Origin: an uncultured Nostocoides sp.
Lineage (GTDB): Bacteria; Actinomycetota; Actinomycetes; Actinomycetales; Dermatophilaceae
Length of the DNA stretch: 64,000 nucleotides
Direction: 5' to 3'
Assembly (NCBI GenBank): GCA_937873315.1
Contig: CALMQX010000002.1
Coordinates: 31,251-95,250, forward strand
The translations under genes and the position numbers were made by a program. Position 1 is the first letter of the stretch; every line of letters starts with the position of its first letter. Shown piece by piece: positions 7,394-15,757 of the stretch. Below the pieces are notes generated by a model that had not been told where the DNA came from, made no database searches, and was given only the letters and a program-made list of their open reading frames with translations.

Positions 7394-8601
7394 CTCAGGA
7401 ACGCGAACGCATTCCTCGGGAGATCTGGGTTCTCATCGCGGCGGCCTTCGTCATCGCGGTCGGCTTTGGGCTCATCACCCCTGTCCTCCCGCAGTTCGCC
7501 CAGAGCTTCGGCGTGGGCGCCACGGCGAGTTCCATCGTGGTGAGCGTCTTCGCCTTCTTCCGTTTGGTCTTCGCGCCCGGCGGAGGGCGGTTGATTGCTC
7601 GGCTCGGTGAACGTCCGGTCTACTTGATCGGATTGCTCATCGTCGCAATCTCCACCGGCGCCACGGCATTCGCGCAGAACTACACCCAGTTGGTGATCTT
7701 CCGCGGCCTGGGCGGGATTGGGTCGACGATGTTCACCGTCTCGGCTGTCGCTCTGCTGGTGCGCATCGCGCCGCCGACGATCCGTGCCCGGGTGTCCTCT
7801 GCCTACGCCTCGGCTTTCCTTATCGGTGGTGTCACTGGCCCGGTCGTCGGTGGGCTGCTGGGAAATCTCGGCCTGCGGGTGCCTTTCCTGGTGTATTCCG
7901 TGGCACTGCTCATCGCCGCGGCGATCGTGGCGTTGGCGATCCAGCCGAGCGCATTGCGCCCAGCCGACGGTGCCCCCGTGCTGCCGGTGCTGACCGCCCG
8001 TGAGGCCTGGCGCGATAGCGCGTATCGCGCGGGTATCGGATCGGCACTGGCCAACGGCTGGGCGAATTTCGGGGTACGCAATGCCATCCTCCCGCTCTTC
8101 GCGACCGCCGTGATCGGCAAGGCACCCTGGGTCGCCGGAATGGCGCTCGCGGTATTCGCTGCCGGCAATGCTGCGGGGCTGACTGTCGCCGGTCGTCGCT
8201 CGGATGCGATTGGCCGCAGGCCCTTCATCATCGCGGGCCTGATCGTCAGCGGGCTGGCGACCGCCGCAACGGGGTTGGCCACCAATCTCGTGATGCTTGT
8301 GGTCCTTTCCGTGGTTGCGGGACTGGGCGCCGGGACGCTCAACCCTGCCCAGCAGGCCTCGATCGCCGACGTCATCGGCCGAGAGCGCAATGGCGGGCCC
8401 GCGCTCGCGGCATACCAAATGAGTGCCGACCTGGGCTCCATCGTCGGCCCGATCATCGCGGGCGTGCTCGTCGACCGGGGGAGCTATCAACTGGCTTTCG
8501 CGATCACCGGGGCGGTCACGCTGGCCGCAGTCATTCCCTGGCTGCGCGCTCGCGAGACTCATCCGGTGCCGGCCTCCACGTCGGCGTCGGCCACGAGCTG
8601 A
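7390..8601 (+). CDS. MFS transporter
   Basis: This 403-residue protein has 12 predicted helices and the layout of drug:H+ antiporter-1 family members. The N-terminal FGLITPVLPQFAQSFG helix and the cytoplasmic loop GRRSDAIGRRP between helices 6 and 9 are typical MFS elements. The ATG at 7390 overlaps the GNAT stop. The substrate is unknown; acetyltransferase and exporter together suggest handling of a small molecule. A short GGAAAC/GTTTCC hairpin at 8609-8625 follows the stop. Confidence 0.88.
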   Translation: MTQERERIPREIWVLIAAAFVIAVGFGLITPVLPQFAQSFGVGATASSIVVSVFAFFRLVFAPGGGRLIARLGERPVYLIGLLIVAISTGATAFAQNYTQLVIFRGLGGIGSTMFTVSAVALLVRIAPPTIRARVSSAYASAFLIGGVTGPVVGGLLGNLGLRVPFLVYSVALLIAAAIVALAIQPSALRPADGAPVLPVLTAREAWRDSAYRAGIGSALANGWANFGVRNAILPLFATAVIGKAPWVAGMALAVFAAGNAAGLTVAGRRSDAIGRRPFIIAGLIVSGLATAATGLATNLVMLVVLSVVAGLGAGTLNPAQQASIADVIGRERNGGPALAAYQMSADLGSIVGPIIAGVLVDRGSYQLAFAITGAVTLAAVIPWLRARETHPVPASTSASATS

Positions 8602-8661
8602 CCTGTGGGGAAACGGCCGGTTTCCGCCGCGAGGTCGAGACGGAAGTCCCCAACTCGGTGA

Positions 8662-9336
8662 TCAGGGCGATCCCGAATTCAGCGACCGCTGGAGGCTATC
8701 TTCAGGTGCGCCCAGGATCGGTTCACGTCCGGTGATGAGGTCAAAGACAGCTTTGGGGGATGCGGCGACCTCGCGCAGCGAGCCACCTCGGGAGAGCCCC
8801 CACAGGTGTTGGGTCGTCCAGTCGCCGACCCCGTCGGCGTCAATGCCGACTGCACGACAGATGGCCACGGCTCGCGGCACGTGGTAGCCCTGGCTGACCA
8901 CCAAGGCTCGCTCGACCCCGAAGATCCGGCGGGCGCGCACACACGAGTCGTAGGTGTCGCGCCCGGCGAAGTCGCGGACCACCTTGTCAGCGGGAATGCC
9001 GTGCTCCACGAGATAGGTCTGCATCGCGGTCGGCTCGTCGTAGTCGGCCGTGCTGTTATCGCCGCTGACGAGGATGGCACGCACCTTGCCTGCGGCATAC
9101 AGCTCACGCGCCACGTCCAGGCGTGCGGTGAGGAAGAGCATCGGCGTGCCGTCGGGGTAGATCCCGGCACCGAAGACGATTGCGACTGGCGCTGAGGGCG
9201 CCTGCGACACCGTGTAGATGTGCCCCACGGCCGCTACGCGCACCCACGCGTAGGGCGCAAGGGCCAACGCCGCGGCGATGCCCAACACCCCCGCGATCCG
9301 CCGCCGTGTCCACCTCACACATCGACGGTAAGGCAC
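8662..9336 (-). CDS. SanA/YdcF-type DUF218 membrane protein
   Basis: This 224-residue protein has one N-terminal membrane helix at about residues 12-31. It is followed by a DUF218 (YdcF/SanA/ElyC) domain with the motifs VIFGAGIYPDG, ILVSGDN, RDTYDSCVRARRIFG and VVSQGYHVPRA. Family members face the cell envelope and are linked to vancomycin resistance and envelope precursor metabolism in enterobacteria. Start at 9336 gives a basic N-terminus before the helix; a GTG seven residues in is an alternative. It converges on the MFS gene. Confidence 0.88.
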   Translation of the reverse strand: MPYRRCVRWTRRRIAGVLGIAAALALAPYAWVRVAAVGHIYTVSQAPSAPVAIVFGAGIYPDGTPMLFLTARLDVARELYAAGKVRAILVSGDNSTADYDEPTAMQTYLVEHGIPADKVVRDFAGRDTYDSCVRARRIFGVERALVVSQGYHVPRAVAICRAVGIDADGVGDWTTQHLWGLSRGGSLREVAASPKAVFDLITGREPILGAPEDSLQRSLNSGSP

Positions 9337-9390
9337 ATTGGTGGCAGTAGCCCTCTTGCGTCAGCCTCGGTGGTACTGGAACCTGGCGTA

Positions 9391-9870
9391 ATGCCCACGT
9401 TGGTCGTCATCCGTCATGCGAAGTCGGACTGGGATGTCCCAGCCGATGATCGCCACCGGCCGTTGGCCGCGCGCGGGCGGCGACAGGCGCCGGAGTCGGG
9501 TCGCTGGATTGCCGAGGAGGTCGAGCCGATCGAGTTGGCCGTGGTCTCGGTGGCGCAGCGAGCCCGGGAGACCTGGGAGCTCGTGAGCGCGCAACTGCCG
9601 TATGCCGCACGGCAGGTTTTCGATGAGGCGGCCTACACCTTCTCCGGCGATGACCTGGTTGAGGTGGTGCGCGCGCTGCCCCGGGAGCTGTCCGTTGCGG
9701 CCGTGGTCAGCCACAATCCGGCGGTCGAGGAGCTGGTGCGGTCCCTGACGGGGGAGTGGGTGCCTATGCCGACGGCGGCGGTTGCGGTGATCGACCTGCC
9801 GTCGTGGCGGGATCGTGGGGGCCTTCGTTGGGCTGGTCGACCGGCAGACCAGCCGCCTTCCACGCAGTGA
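9391..9870 (+). CDS. SixA-like phosphohistidine phosphatase
   Basis: This 159-residue protein belongs to the histidine phosphatase superfamily. The N-terminal RHAKSDW (residues 8-14) carries the catalytic histidine, and VVSHNPAVEELV near 110 the second histidine, as in SixA. It could remove phosphate from a phosphohistidine or small phosphate ester. The ATG at 9391 is the natural start just before MPTLVVIRHAK. Its last 107 bases overlap the oppositely oriented rhodanese gene, an unusually long convergent overlap. Confidence 0.88.
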   Translation: MPTLVVIRHAKSDWDVPADDRHRPLAARGRRQAPESGRWIAEEVEPIELAVVSVAQRARETWELVSAQLPYAARQVFDEAAYTFSGDDLVEVVRALPRELSVAAVVSHNPAVEELVRSLTGEWVPMPTAAVAVIDLPSWRDRGGLRWAGRPADQPPSTQ

Positions 9871-10237
9871 ACCCGCCTTCGAGGTGCTCGACGTCATCGC
9901 GCCCCATGTCGGTCAAGGCGGCCGCGGCCAACGCTGAGCGCCAGGCGCTGCCGCAGTACAGGATGAGCGTCCGACCGTCGTCCAGAGCAGGCTTGTAGTA
10001 CGGGCTTTGCGGGTCGACCCAAAACTCGAGCATGCCTCGCGGGGCGCGGAAGGCCCCGGGAATCAAGCCCTCACGCGCCAACTCGCGTGGGTCGCGGATA
10101 TCCACCACCAGAACACTGGGGTCCTGGAGCAGTGCCGCGACCTCGTGCGGACTCCTGGATCGCACGCGGGCGTTGGCCGCTGCCACGAGATCGCGCGAAC
10201 TGCGGGCAAGGGGCTCTCCGGGTTGGCGCGGCGGCAT
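9764..10237 (-). CDS. Rhodanese-like sulfurtransferase
   Basis: This 157-residue single-domain rhodanese has VLVVDIRDPRELAREGLIPGA (as short motif DIRDPRE near residue 46). The active-site loop is ILYCGSAWRSALAA (Cys near residue 94), followed by the usual LEGGFTAWKAAGLPV. It can pass sulfane sulfur to an acceptor. Its C-terminal 35 residues are a proline-rich tail encoded opposite the end of the SixA-like gene. Both reading frames keep plausible homology up to the overlap, so both are likely genuine. Confidence 0.88.
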   Translation of the reverse strand: MPPRQPGEPLARSSRDLVAAANARVRSRSPHEVAALLQDPSVLVVDIRDPRELAREGLIPGAFRAPRGMLEFWVDPQSPYYKPALDDGRTLILYCGSAWRSALAAAALTDMGRDDVEHLEGGFTAWKAAGLPVDQPNEGPHDPATTAGRSPQPPPSA

Positions 10238-10296
10238 AGGTCAACTATGCCTGGACGCGGCTCGGATGTCGTTGTGGGGAGAGTAGATTCGGCCCT

Positions 10297-11247
10297 GTGA
10301 GCAGGTCCTCGTCGGTCGTGGTCATCGTCAACCCGACCAAGTTTGAGAACCTGCCAGCCGTGCGGCGCAGAATCGACCGGGTCGCGGATGACGTCGGCTT
10401 TCCGGCACCCCGATGGGTCGAGACGACTGCGCAGGACCCCGGCTTTGGGCAGACCCGCGCGGCCCTGCAGGCGGGGGCGCGTCTGGTCTGCGTGCTCGGG
10501 GGTGACGGGACGGTCCGCGCGGTTGCGGAGGTGCTCGCTGGGACCGGGGTTCCGCTCGGGCTGCTTCCTGGGGGGACCGGCAACCTGTTGGCCCGCAATG
10601 TCGGCGCTCCCGTGGCCCGGCTCGAGACGGCGATGATCACCGCCCTGACCGGTCGCAATCGGGCGATCGACATCGGTTGGCTGATCATCGATCCCACGCA
10701 GGAGCAACGAGCCCACCCGAACCCTGCCGAGCTCCGCGACGACCCCAATGTGCATGCCTTCACGGTGATGGCGGGCCTGGGCTTTGACGCCCAGATCATG
10801 GTTGATGCCCCCGAGGAGGTGAAGGCCAAGGTCGGCTGGGCGGCCTATGTCGTCAGTGCCAGCAAGCACCTGCGGGATGCGCCATTCCAGGCCGGGATCG
10901 AGCTCGATGGCCGGGTGGGCAAGACCCGAGGGACCCGGACGGTCGTGGTCGGCAACTGTGGTCGCCTCACCGGTGGCATGGTGCTGCTGCCCGAGGCCGC
11001 CGTAGACGATGGCGTGCTGGATGTCGCCCGGGTGTCACCGCGGACGTTGGCGCAGTGGGCCACGATGGCGACGCGGGTACTCACGCGACGCGAGAATGGC
11101 GGACCGCACCTGACTCGGCGTCGTGGTCGTGAGGTGGTCGTGCGGGTCCAGCCGACTCAACTGGTCCAAGTCGACGGGGACGACCTTGTCACTGCGTCGG
11201 TCTTGCGTTTCGTGGTCGACCCCGGGGCCCTTGTGGTGCGCTCGTAG
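10297..11247 (+). CDS. Diacylglycerol/sphingosine kinase-like lipid kinase
   Basis: This 316-residue protein has the DAGK catalytic domain. VVVIVNPTK is at the start, the nucleotide-binding loop LGGDGTVRAVAEVL is near residue 68, and GLLPGGTGNLLARNVG is near 88. A C-terminal part, VQPTQLVQVDGDD, matches YegS/BmrU proteins. It phosphorylates a diacylglycerol or related lipid at the membrane surface. GTG at 10297 is the first start; the gene is divergent from the rhodanese with about 60 bases between them. Confidence 0.9.
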   Translation: MSRSSSVVVIVNPTKFENLPAVRRRIDRVADDVGFPAPRWVETTAQDPGFGQTRAALQAGARLVCVLGGDGTVRAVAEVLAGTGVPLGLLPGGTGNLLARNVGAPVARLETAMITALTGRNRAIDIGWLIIDPTQEQRAHPNPAELRDDPNVHAFTVMAGLGFDAQIMVDAPEEVKAKVGWAAYVVSASKHLRDAPFQAGIELDGRVGKTRGTRTVVVGNCGRLTGGMVLLPEAAVDDGVLDVARVSPRTLAQWATMATRVLTRRENGGPHLTRRRGREVVVRVQPTQLVQVDGDDLVTASVLRFVVDPGALVVRS

Positions 11248-11254
11248 CGCCGGA

Positions 11255-12157
11255 TCAGGGCGCGACTTCGGCGTCCGCTGGCGTCACCTGCCGCCGGCGA
11301 CTAAGTCGGACCAGGAAGACCAGCCCCACGACGAGGGCGATGGCGGAGAGGTACTGCGCCTGCGAAGCGTCGAACGGGCCGTAGCGCTCGTTGACCCGCA
11401 GCGGCTCGATCCACAGGCGCTCCAGACTGGCCAGCACGACATACAGGGCGAAGAGCCAGCCCTTGGTGAAGGGGTGGGCGCGCAGTCGCCACAGCAGGGC
11501 AAAGAGCAGGAGCCCGACGGTGATCTCCCAGATCGGGGTGGGGTACACACCGGGCGCGGGGATGGTCTCGCCCAAGATGTTGCCCTCGTACGTCTGTGCC
11601 CACAGCCAGGTGGGCAGCCAGGACGGCTTGGCCGCCATATTGGCCGTGAGGCCCCAGTCGCCGTCGCCGGAGATTTGGCAGCCGATTCGGCCCAAGGCGT
11701 AGCCGAGCATCATGGCGGGTCCGGCGGCATCCATCGCCGGCAGCACCTTCAAGCCTGCCCGGCGAATCAGCCAGATTCCCACCAGGGTCGCCACGACCAG
11801 GCCGCCGATGACATTGAATCCGGAACGCGTGAAGATCACCGAGGCAGGGTCAGCAAAGAGCGCGGGCAGGTTCTCCAGGATCGAAAACAGCCGGGCGCCG
11901 GCGACCCCGGTGAAGAGCATCCACAGTCCGAAGCTCGTAACGAAGTCCTCAAGTTGCTCTCGGGATGTCACGCGAGGGCTGACGGCAGCCGGATTCTGGA
12001 GCTCTCCGCCATCCCAGAGGCGCCGGAGCTCGACGCGCATGGCGTGCACGGCGATCATCACCGCGATGACCAAGCTCAGGCCGAACATCGGGATGGGTAG
12101 CGGGAGATCCAACCCGGTGAGGTATCGCACCAGGTCCTCGAGATAGGGAAAGGCCAC
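11255..12157 (-). CDS. lgt: Prolipoprotein diacylglyceryl transferase-like protein
   Basis: This 300-residue polytopic protein has about seven helices and the Lgt signature region GYALGRIGCQISGDGDWG (residues about 150-167), plus GLVVATLVGIWLIRR earlier. Lgt moves diacylglycerol from phosphatidylglycerol to the cysteine of lipoproteins. The D-G-D-W-G form is typical of a divergent Lgt-like branch, so a second, canonical Lgt may exist elsewhere. The window encodes several lipoproteins that would need such an enzyme. It ends 7 bases from the lipid kinase stop. Confidence 0.8.
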   Translation of the reverse strand: MAFPYLEDLVRYLTGLDLPLPIPMFGLSLVIAVMIAVHAMRVELRRLWDGGELQNPAAVSPRVTSREQLEDFVTSFGLWMLFTGVAGARLFSILENLPALFADPASVIFTRSGFNVIGGLVVATLVGIWLIRRAGLKVLPAMDAAGPAMMLGYALGRIGCQISGDGDWGLTANMAAKPSWLPTWLWAQTYEGNILGETIPAPGVYPTPIWEITVGLLLFALLWRLRAHPFTKGWLFALYVVLASLERLWIEPLRVNERYGPFDASQAQYLSAIALVVGLVFLVRLSRRRQVTPADAEVAP

Positions 12158-12166
12158 GGGAGGACT

Positions 12167-13396
12167 CTAAACGGCTTTTCTGGAAGCGCCGCTGGGCTCA
12201 GCCCTCAGTCGTCGCAGCGCGCATTCGGCGAGGAATGCCGCGGCATCCGGTAACACGGCATCATCGAAGGCCGCCCGCGGAGAGTGATTGGTCTCCCATT
12301 CGCTGGGCTCGCCAACGGCCGCGCCGAGGAAGAGGTACGCGCCCGGCACCTGCTCGTGCACCACGCTCATGTCTTCCGAGCCCAACTCGGGCTCCGGCAT
12401 ATTGACCCAGCGGTTCTCCCCGAACAGATCGACGGCAACTCCTTGGGCGAAGGCGAACTCCTCATCGTGGTTGACGGTCACGGGGTACGTCGCGCGGTAG
12501 TCCACCTCCGCGGTCATGCCGTGCGCTTCGGCGATCTTGGTGGCCAAGGTCGTGATGCGGGACTGGATCGCGGTGCGGTTCTCGTGGGACAAGGTCCGCA
12601 CCGTCGCCTCTATCCGCGCGGTGTCCGGGATGATGTTGTCCTTGGTCCCCGCGCGGATGACCCCCACCGTGACCACCACCGGGTCGAAGACCGAGAACGT
12701 GCGCGTCACCATGGTCTGCAGTGCCAGCACGATCTCGCAGGCAACCGGCACCGGGTCCAGCGCTTGGTGAGGGGTGGACCCATGCCCACCTTGCCCGTGC
12801 ACCGTGATGATGGCTTCATCGGCGGCCGCCATGATCGGCCCGGGCCGGCCCCACCAGGTCCCGCACGGATAGTCGCTGGAGACCACATGGACGGTGTATG
12901 CCGCCGACACCCGAGTGCCGCTCGCGTCGAGGACTCCCTCGGCGACCATGGGCGCGGCACCACCGGGGCCTTCCTCGGCCGGCTGGAACATGAAGACGAC
13001 ATCGCCCGCCAGGTCATCGCGCAGCTCGTGCAGGATGCGTGCGGCACCGACCAGCCCGGCGACGTGGAGGTCGTGGCCGCAGGCGTGCATGGCGCCATTG
13101 GTCGCGGCATACGAGAGGTCGACGAGTTCATCGACGGGGAGGGCATCCATGTCTGCGCGCAATAGGACCGAGGGGCGGGTGCTTCCCCCGGCCGGGAGCC
13201 CACGCCCACGCAGCACAGCGACCACAGAGTCGAGCGAGTCGCCCAGGGTGATCTCGAGGTCGAGCCCGGCCAGGGCGTCGAGGATGCGGCGTTGGGTGCG
13301 GGGTAGCCTCAACCCGATCTCTGGGTCAGCATGGATCTCGCGCCGGATCGCCTTGAGGTCTGGGGCGATCCGTTGAGCGATGGTGCGGGCCGTCAT
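12167..13396 (-). CDS. M20-family amidohydrolase (peptidase/aminoacylase-like)
   Basis: This 409-residue protein matches the M20D amidohydrolases (hippurate/IAA-amino-acid hydrolase type). LLRADMDALPVDE (about 80-92) and MHACGHDLHVA (about 108-118) contribute metal ligands. VFMFQPAEEGPGGA (about 136-149) contributes the catalytic Glu, and a dimerisation domain follows. It hydrolyses N-acyl amino acids or small peptides in the cytosol. The ATG at 13396 is well placed, and the gene shares a strand with the lgt-like gene. Confidence 0.92.
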   Translation of the reverse strand: MTARTIAQRIAPDLKAIRREIHADPEIGLRLPRTQRRILDALAGLDLEITLGDSLDSVVAVLRGRGLPAGGSTRPSVLLRADMDALPVDELVDLSYAATNGAMHACGHDLHVAGLVGAARILHELRDDLAGDVVFMFQPAEEGPGGAAPMVAEGVLDASGTRVSAAYTVHVVSSDYPCGTWWGRPGPIMAAADEAIITVHGQGGHGSTPHQALDPVPVACEIVLALQTMVTRTFSVFDPVVVTVGVIRAGTKDNIIPDTARIEATVRTLSHENRTAIQSRITTLATKIAEAHGMTAEVDYRATYPVTVNHDEEFAFAQGVAVDLFGENRWVNMPEPELGSEDMSVVHEQVPGAYLFLGAAVGEPSEWETNHSPRAAFDDAVLPDAAAFLAECALRRLRAEPSGASRKAV

Positions 13397-13415
13397 GGGC
13401 CCACCCTAGGTGCGG

Positions 13416-14579
13416 TTACCAGGTAATCGTCACTGAGCCGTTGGCGCCGTTGACGGCACCGACGGTTGCTGGCTGAACGCCGCTACTGCTGACGGTGACA
13501 GAGCCGCCAGTGACCGTGCCGGGCAGCCCCGACTGGCCACCGGTGTAATTGCTACCGCCGCCGCCTCCGCTTCCCATGCCTAAGAAGTAGCTGTTGCCAC
13601 TGATCGCTAGGGTGCCGCCGCTACCCCCTCCGGCATAGCCGCCACCCCCGCCGCCGCCGGGAGTGGGTGACCAGCCGTAGGTGGTGGCGAGGTAGCCCGC
13701 CGGGGATGTGGGTTGGGTGGCATACAGCACCGAATCCCCGCCATTGCCGCCTCCCTGTCCGCCTGTACCGTTGCTGCCCCCGGCTACGCCGGTCAGGAGG
13801 AACCCCACGACTTCGGTGTGCGCGGCGGTATAGGTCAGCGTCCCGGCCGCGGGGTTTGCGCCCGCTCCACCGGTCGCACCCGACCCGGAACTGCCGCCCG
13901 GGAGTATGGCGGTGACCTTTTGATCCAAGGCGGTGTTTGTCACGCTGGCTGGCCCGCCGCTCGCGAGTTGAACCGGTGACGGGCCGCCGTCGGTCCCGGT
14001 TGCGAAACCTGGGTTGACGGCGATTGCAGGGCCGCCAATCAAGGCGTTCGTAAAGGTGCCGTTGCCGCCGCCGCCGCCCCCCGCGACGACCAAGGGCTTG
14101 TTGCTTGAGACCGCTCCCAGCAGAATGGCCGATCCACCGCCCCCGCCGCCGCGCGTTCCGGCATTGCCACCGGGGGAGTTGCCTCCGCGGCCGTATCCGA
14201 GCCCACCGGTTCCTGGCGTGCTCCCGCCACCGGACGTGCCACCACCGCCGGGGATGAGAGCGAGGGATGCAGTGGTGGCACTGCCAGTGACGACGAAGGT
14301 CCCGGTGAGCCGGGCGCCGCCACCACCGCTGCGGCCGCCGGATCCCGCAATCACGGTGTAACTAATGAGGCACTGGGTGGGGACGGTCACGATGACCGGG
14401 ATGCCGGGTGCCGTCGCGGTGGCGGTGCCATGCGTCGCGCAGGGGCTCACGGCATATGCCGGCGCGGCCGTTGCCGTGGCGATCACCGGGATGGTCCAGG
14501 CAGCGCCGCGCGCGACGGCGCGGCGGCTTATTGGTCCGGTCTGGTCGTACCGGGGTTGGTCCGAGTTGGCGTGTGCCAC
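13416..14579 (-). CDS. Glycine-rich Tat-exported surface protein
   Basis: This 387-residue protein begins with a twin-arginine signal: SRRAV near residue 18, then a hydrophobic stretch ending APAYA, with probable cleavage near residue 43. The mature part is built of Gly-rich blocks (runs of GGGG at many sites) alternating with short beta-like segments. This is the type annotated as a glycine-rich (ALK-like) domain in secreted bacterial proteins. No catalytic motif is seen; a surface or matrix role is an inference. The G-runs explain many long shadow frames here. It is not a PE_PGRS protein, as the PE domain is absent. Confidence 0.82.
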   Translation of the reverse strand: MAHANSDQPRYDQTGPISRRAVARGAAWTIPVIATATAAPAYAVSPCATHGTATATAPGIPVIVTVPTQCLISYTVIAGSGGRSGGGGARLTGTFVVTGSATTASLALIPGGGGTSGGGSTPGTGGLGYGRGGNSPGGNAGTRGGGGGGSAILLGAVSSNKPLVVAGGGGGGNGTFTNALIGGPAIAVNPGFATGTDGGPSPVQLASGGPASVTNTALDQKVTAILPGGSSGSGATGGAGANPAAGTLTYTAAHTEVVGFLLTGVAGGSNGTGGQGGGNGGDSVLYATQPTSPAGYLATTYGWSPTPGGGGGGGYAGGGSGGTLAISGNSYFLGMGSGGGGGSNYTGGQSGLPGTVTGGSVTVSSSGVQPATVGAVNGANGSVTITW

Positions 14580-14743
14580 GTGGCCCCTCCATCAAGATCT
14601 GAACACGCATCCGCACGGCGCGCAGAGATTCCCATGCGAATGTCTCGCATCAAGGGGTCTCGGTTGGCCCGCGCCGTGCTCGGCGGGCGGATTCCACCCG
14701 GTCAGCCGATGACAGCGTGGGCGAGTTCTGCGATGGTTTGAGC

Positions 14744-15166
14744 ATGCCGACGCTGCCCACCGGCCGCCCCGTCAGCGACTTCCTCGACAGTGTCACCAAC
14801 CCCGTGCGTCGAGGCGATGCCGAGTCGCTCGTGGGGCTGATGAGTGAGGTTTCCGGGCAACCGGCGGTGATGTGGGGGCCGTCCATCATCGGGTTTGGGC
14901 ATCTGCATTACCGGTATGCCAGTGGGCGAGAAGGCGATATGCCCGCAATCTCCTTTTCGCCCCGGGCGGCGAAGCTGGTGCTCTACGTGTTGACCGAGGA
15001 CGCCGCGAGTGACCTATTGCTAGCGCGGCTCGGCAAGCACTCGACTGGGCGCGTCTGCCTCTACATCACGACGTTGGCCGACGTGGACGTGGACGTGTTG
15101 CGCCAGATCACCGAACGCGCCTGGCGCGAGAACACCACGGCCGAACACTGCGTGGTCTGTCACTAG
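14744..15166 (+). CDS. DUF1801 domain protein
   Basis: This 140-residue protein contains the DUF1801 (YdhG-like) fold. The features are MWGPSIIGFGHLHYRYASGREG near 50 (conserved W-G-P...GFG-YRY pattern), then FSPRAAKLVLYVL and a Cys-containing end. The function of the family is not established. I prefer ATG 14744 over one nine codons upstream, because MPTLPTG begins the conserved part. The segment between it and the Gly-rich gene (about 165 bases) would hold both promoters. Confidence 0.85.
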   Translation: MPTLPTGRPVSDFLDSVTNPVRRGDAESLVGLMSEVSGQPAVMWGPSIIGFGHLHYRYASGREGDMPAISFSPRAAKLVLYVLTEDAASDLLLARLGKHSTGRVCLYITTLADVDVDVLRQITERAWRENTTAEHCVVCH

Positions 15167-15189
15167 GTCGCTGCATTCGGGTGCTCAGC

Positions 15190-15467
15190 GGATTCACGAT
15201 GGTCAGGCCGCCCAGCATCGGCCCACGCATGGTCAACCCGGTGAACTGCTGCCAGCCCGAACCGATCCGAACCCTCGGCTTGAATCCGCCATTGCAGGCG
15301 CCCGGGTACAGCCACAGGTAGCCGGCCGTATCGCGAGCCAAGAGTTCGGCACAGCCGTCCAGATTGACGTCTTCAGCAGCGAGGATCGACGTCTTGATCG
15401 ACCACCCTGAGCCAACCTGTCGTCGCGCGGCCAGAGCGCCGGTGCCGGTGCTCGGGTAGGTAGGCAT
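15190..15467 (-). pseudogene. Remnant of an FG-GAP/VCBS-repeat secreted protein
   Basis: The minus-strand frame encodes a repeat unit of the form VGSGW ... DVNLDGCAELLARDTAGYLWLYPG ... GFKPRVRIGSGW (about residues 18-72 from Met at 15467). This is the motif of FG-GAP-type repeats common in actinobacterial secreted lytic or cell-wall proteins. Only about one and a half repeats remain, with no signal peptide or partner domain. The frame then runs into the 3' end of the DUF1801 gene, so I read it as a decayed fragment rather than a gene. Confidence 0.65.
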
Positions 15468-15642
15468 TCGGCAGGGTCGCCAATCTCGGGCGGGGTCGCG
15501 CTCGAATGCCCCTTTCGCGCAGTGACTTGGGGCCGATCGTCCCCATCTTGAGGGCGGGGCGGGCCCGGCTCGTTTGCCGGTGTACACCCCCTCGCGGAGC
15601 CTGTGCCGACCGAATGTCACGCCCCGGGAACATCCCCGCGAC
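15468..15642. other. Gene-free stretch upstream of the dnaK control region
   Basis: I see no credible coding frame, tRNA or strong hairpin here. It separates the FG-GAP remnant from the HspR-controlled dnaK promoter and may include the rest of the decayed gene. Confidence 0.5.
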
Positions 15643-15649
15643 CTTGAGA

Positions 15650-15670
15650 GTTGAGCCAACCAGACGCAAG
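15650..15670. promoter_or_regulatory. Degenerate HAIR box upstream of dnaK
   Basis: GTTGAGC-N7-ACGCAAG matches the HspR-associated inverted repeat (CTTGAGT-N7-ACTCAAG) with a few differences. It lies about 60 bases before the better site, so HspR may bind co-operatively. Confidence 0.5.
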
Positions 15671-15685
15671 TTTGGCGCGCAGGAG

Positions 15686-15715
15686 TTGCACACGGCATAC
15701 CCCTCGTTCTAACTT
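15686..15715 (+). promoter_or_regulatory. Probable dnaK promoter
   Basis: A TTGCAC -35 and a TAACTT -10, 18 bases apart, precede dnaK. The -10 overlaps the left half of the HAIR box at 15713-15733, the geometry expected for repression by HspR. Confidence 0.5.
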
Positions 15716-15733
15716 GAGCCAAGAACACTCAAC
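15713..15733. promoter_or_regulatory. HAIR box (HspR operator) of dnaK
   Basis: CTTGAGC-N7-ACTCAAC is a close match to the known HAIR consensus and lies 25 bases before the dnaK ATG. The hspR gene is the last of the same operon, which gives the usual negative feedback with DnaK as co-repressor. Confidence 0.85.
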
Positions 15734-15757
15734 TCTCACCAAGGAGAACCACGAACA

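Noticed and set aside
7234..8562. 442-residue frame antisense to the MFS gene at 7390
   Set aside because: Low-complexity Arg/Asp-rich translation with no domain; the sense strand is a convincing transporter.
9220..9390. Extended N-terminus of the SixA-like protein
   Set aside because: The upstream part is the reverse of the SanA-like gene's 5' end; homology starts at MPTLVVIRHAK.
13416..14579. PE_PGRS-type protein
   Set aside because: There is no PE domain; the start is a twin-arginine signal and the Gly-rich blocks are of a different, more general type.
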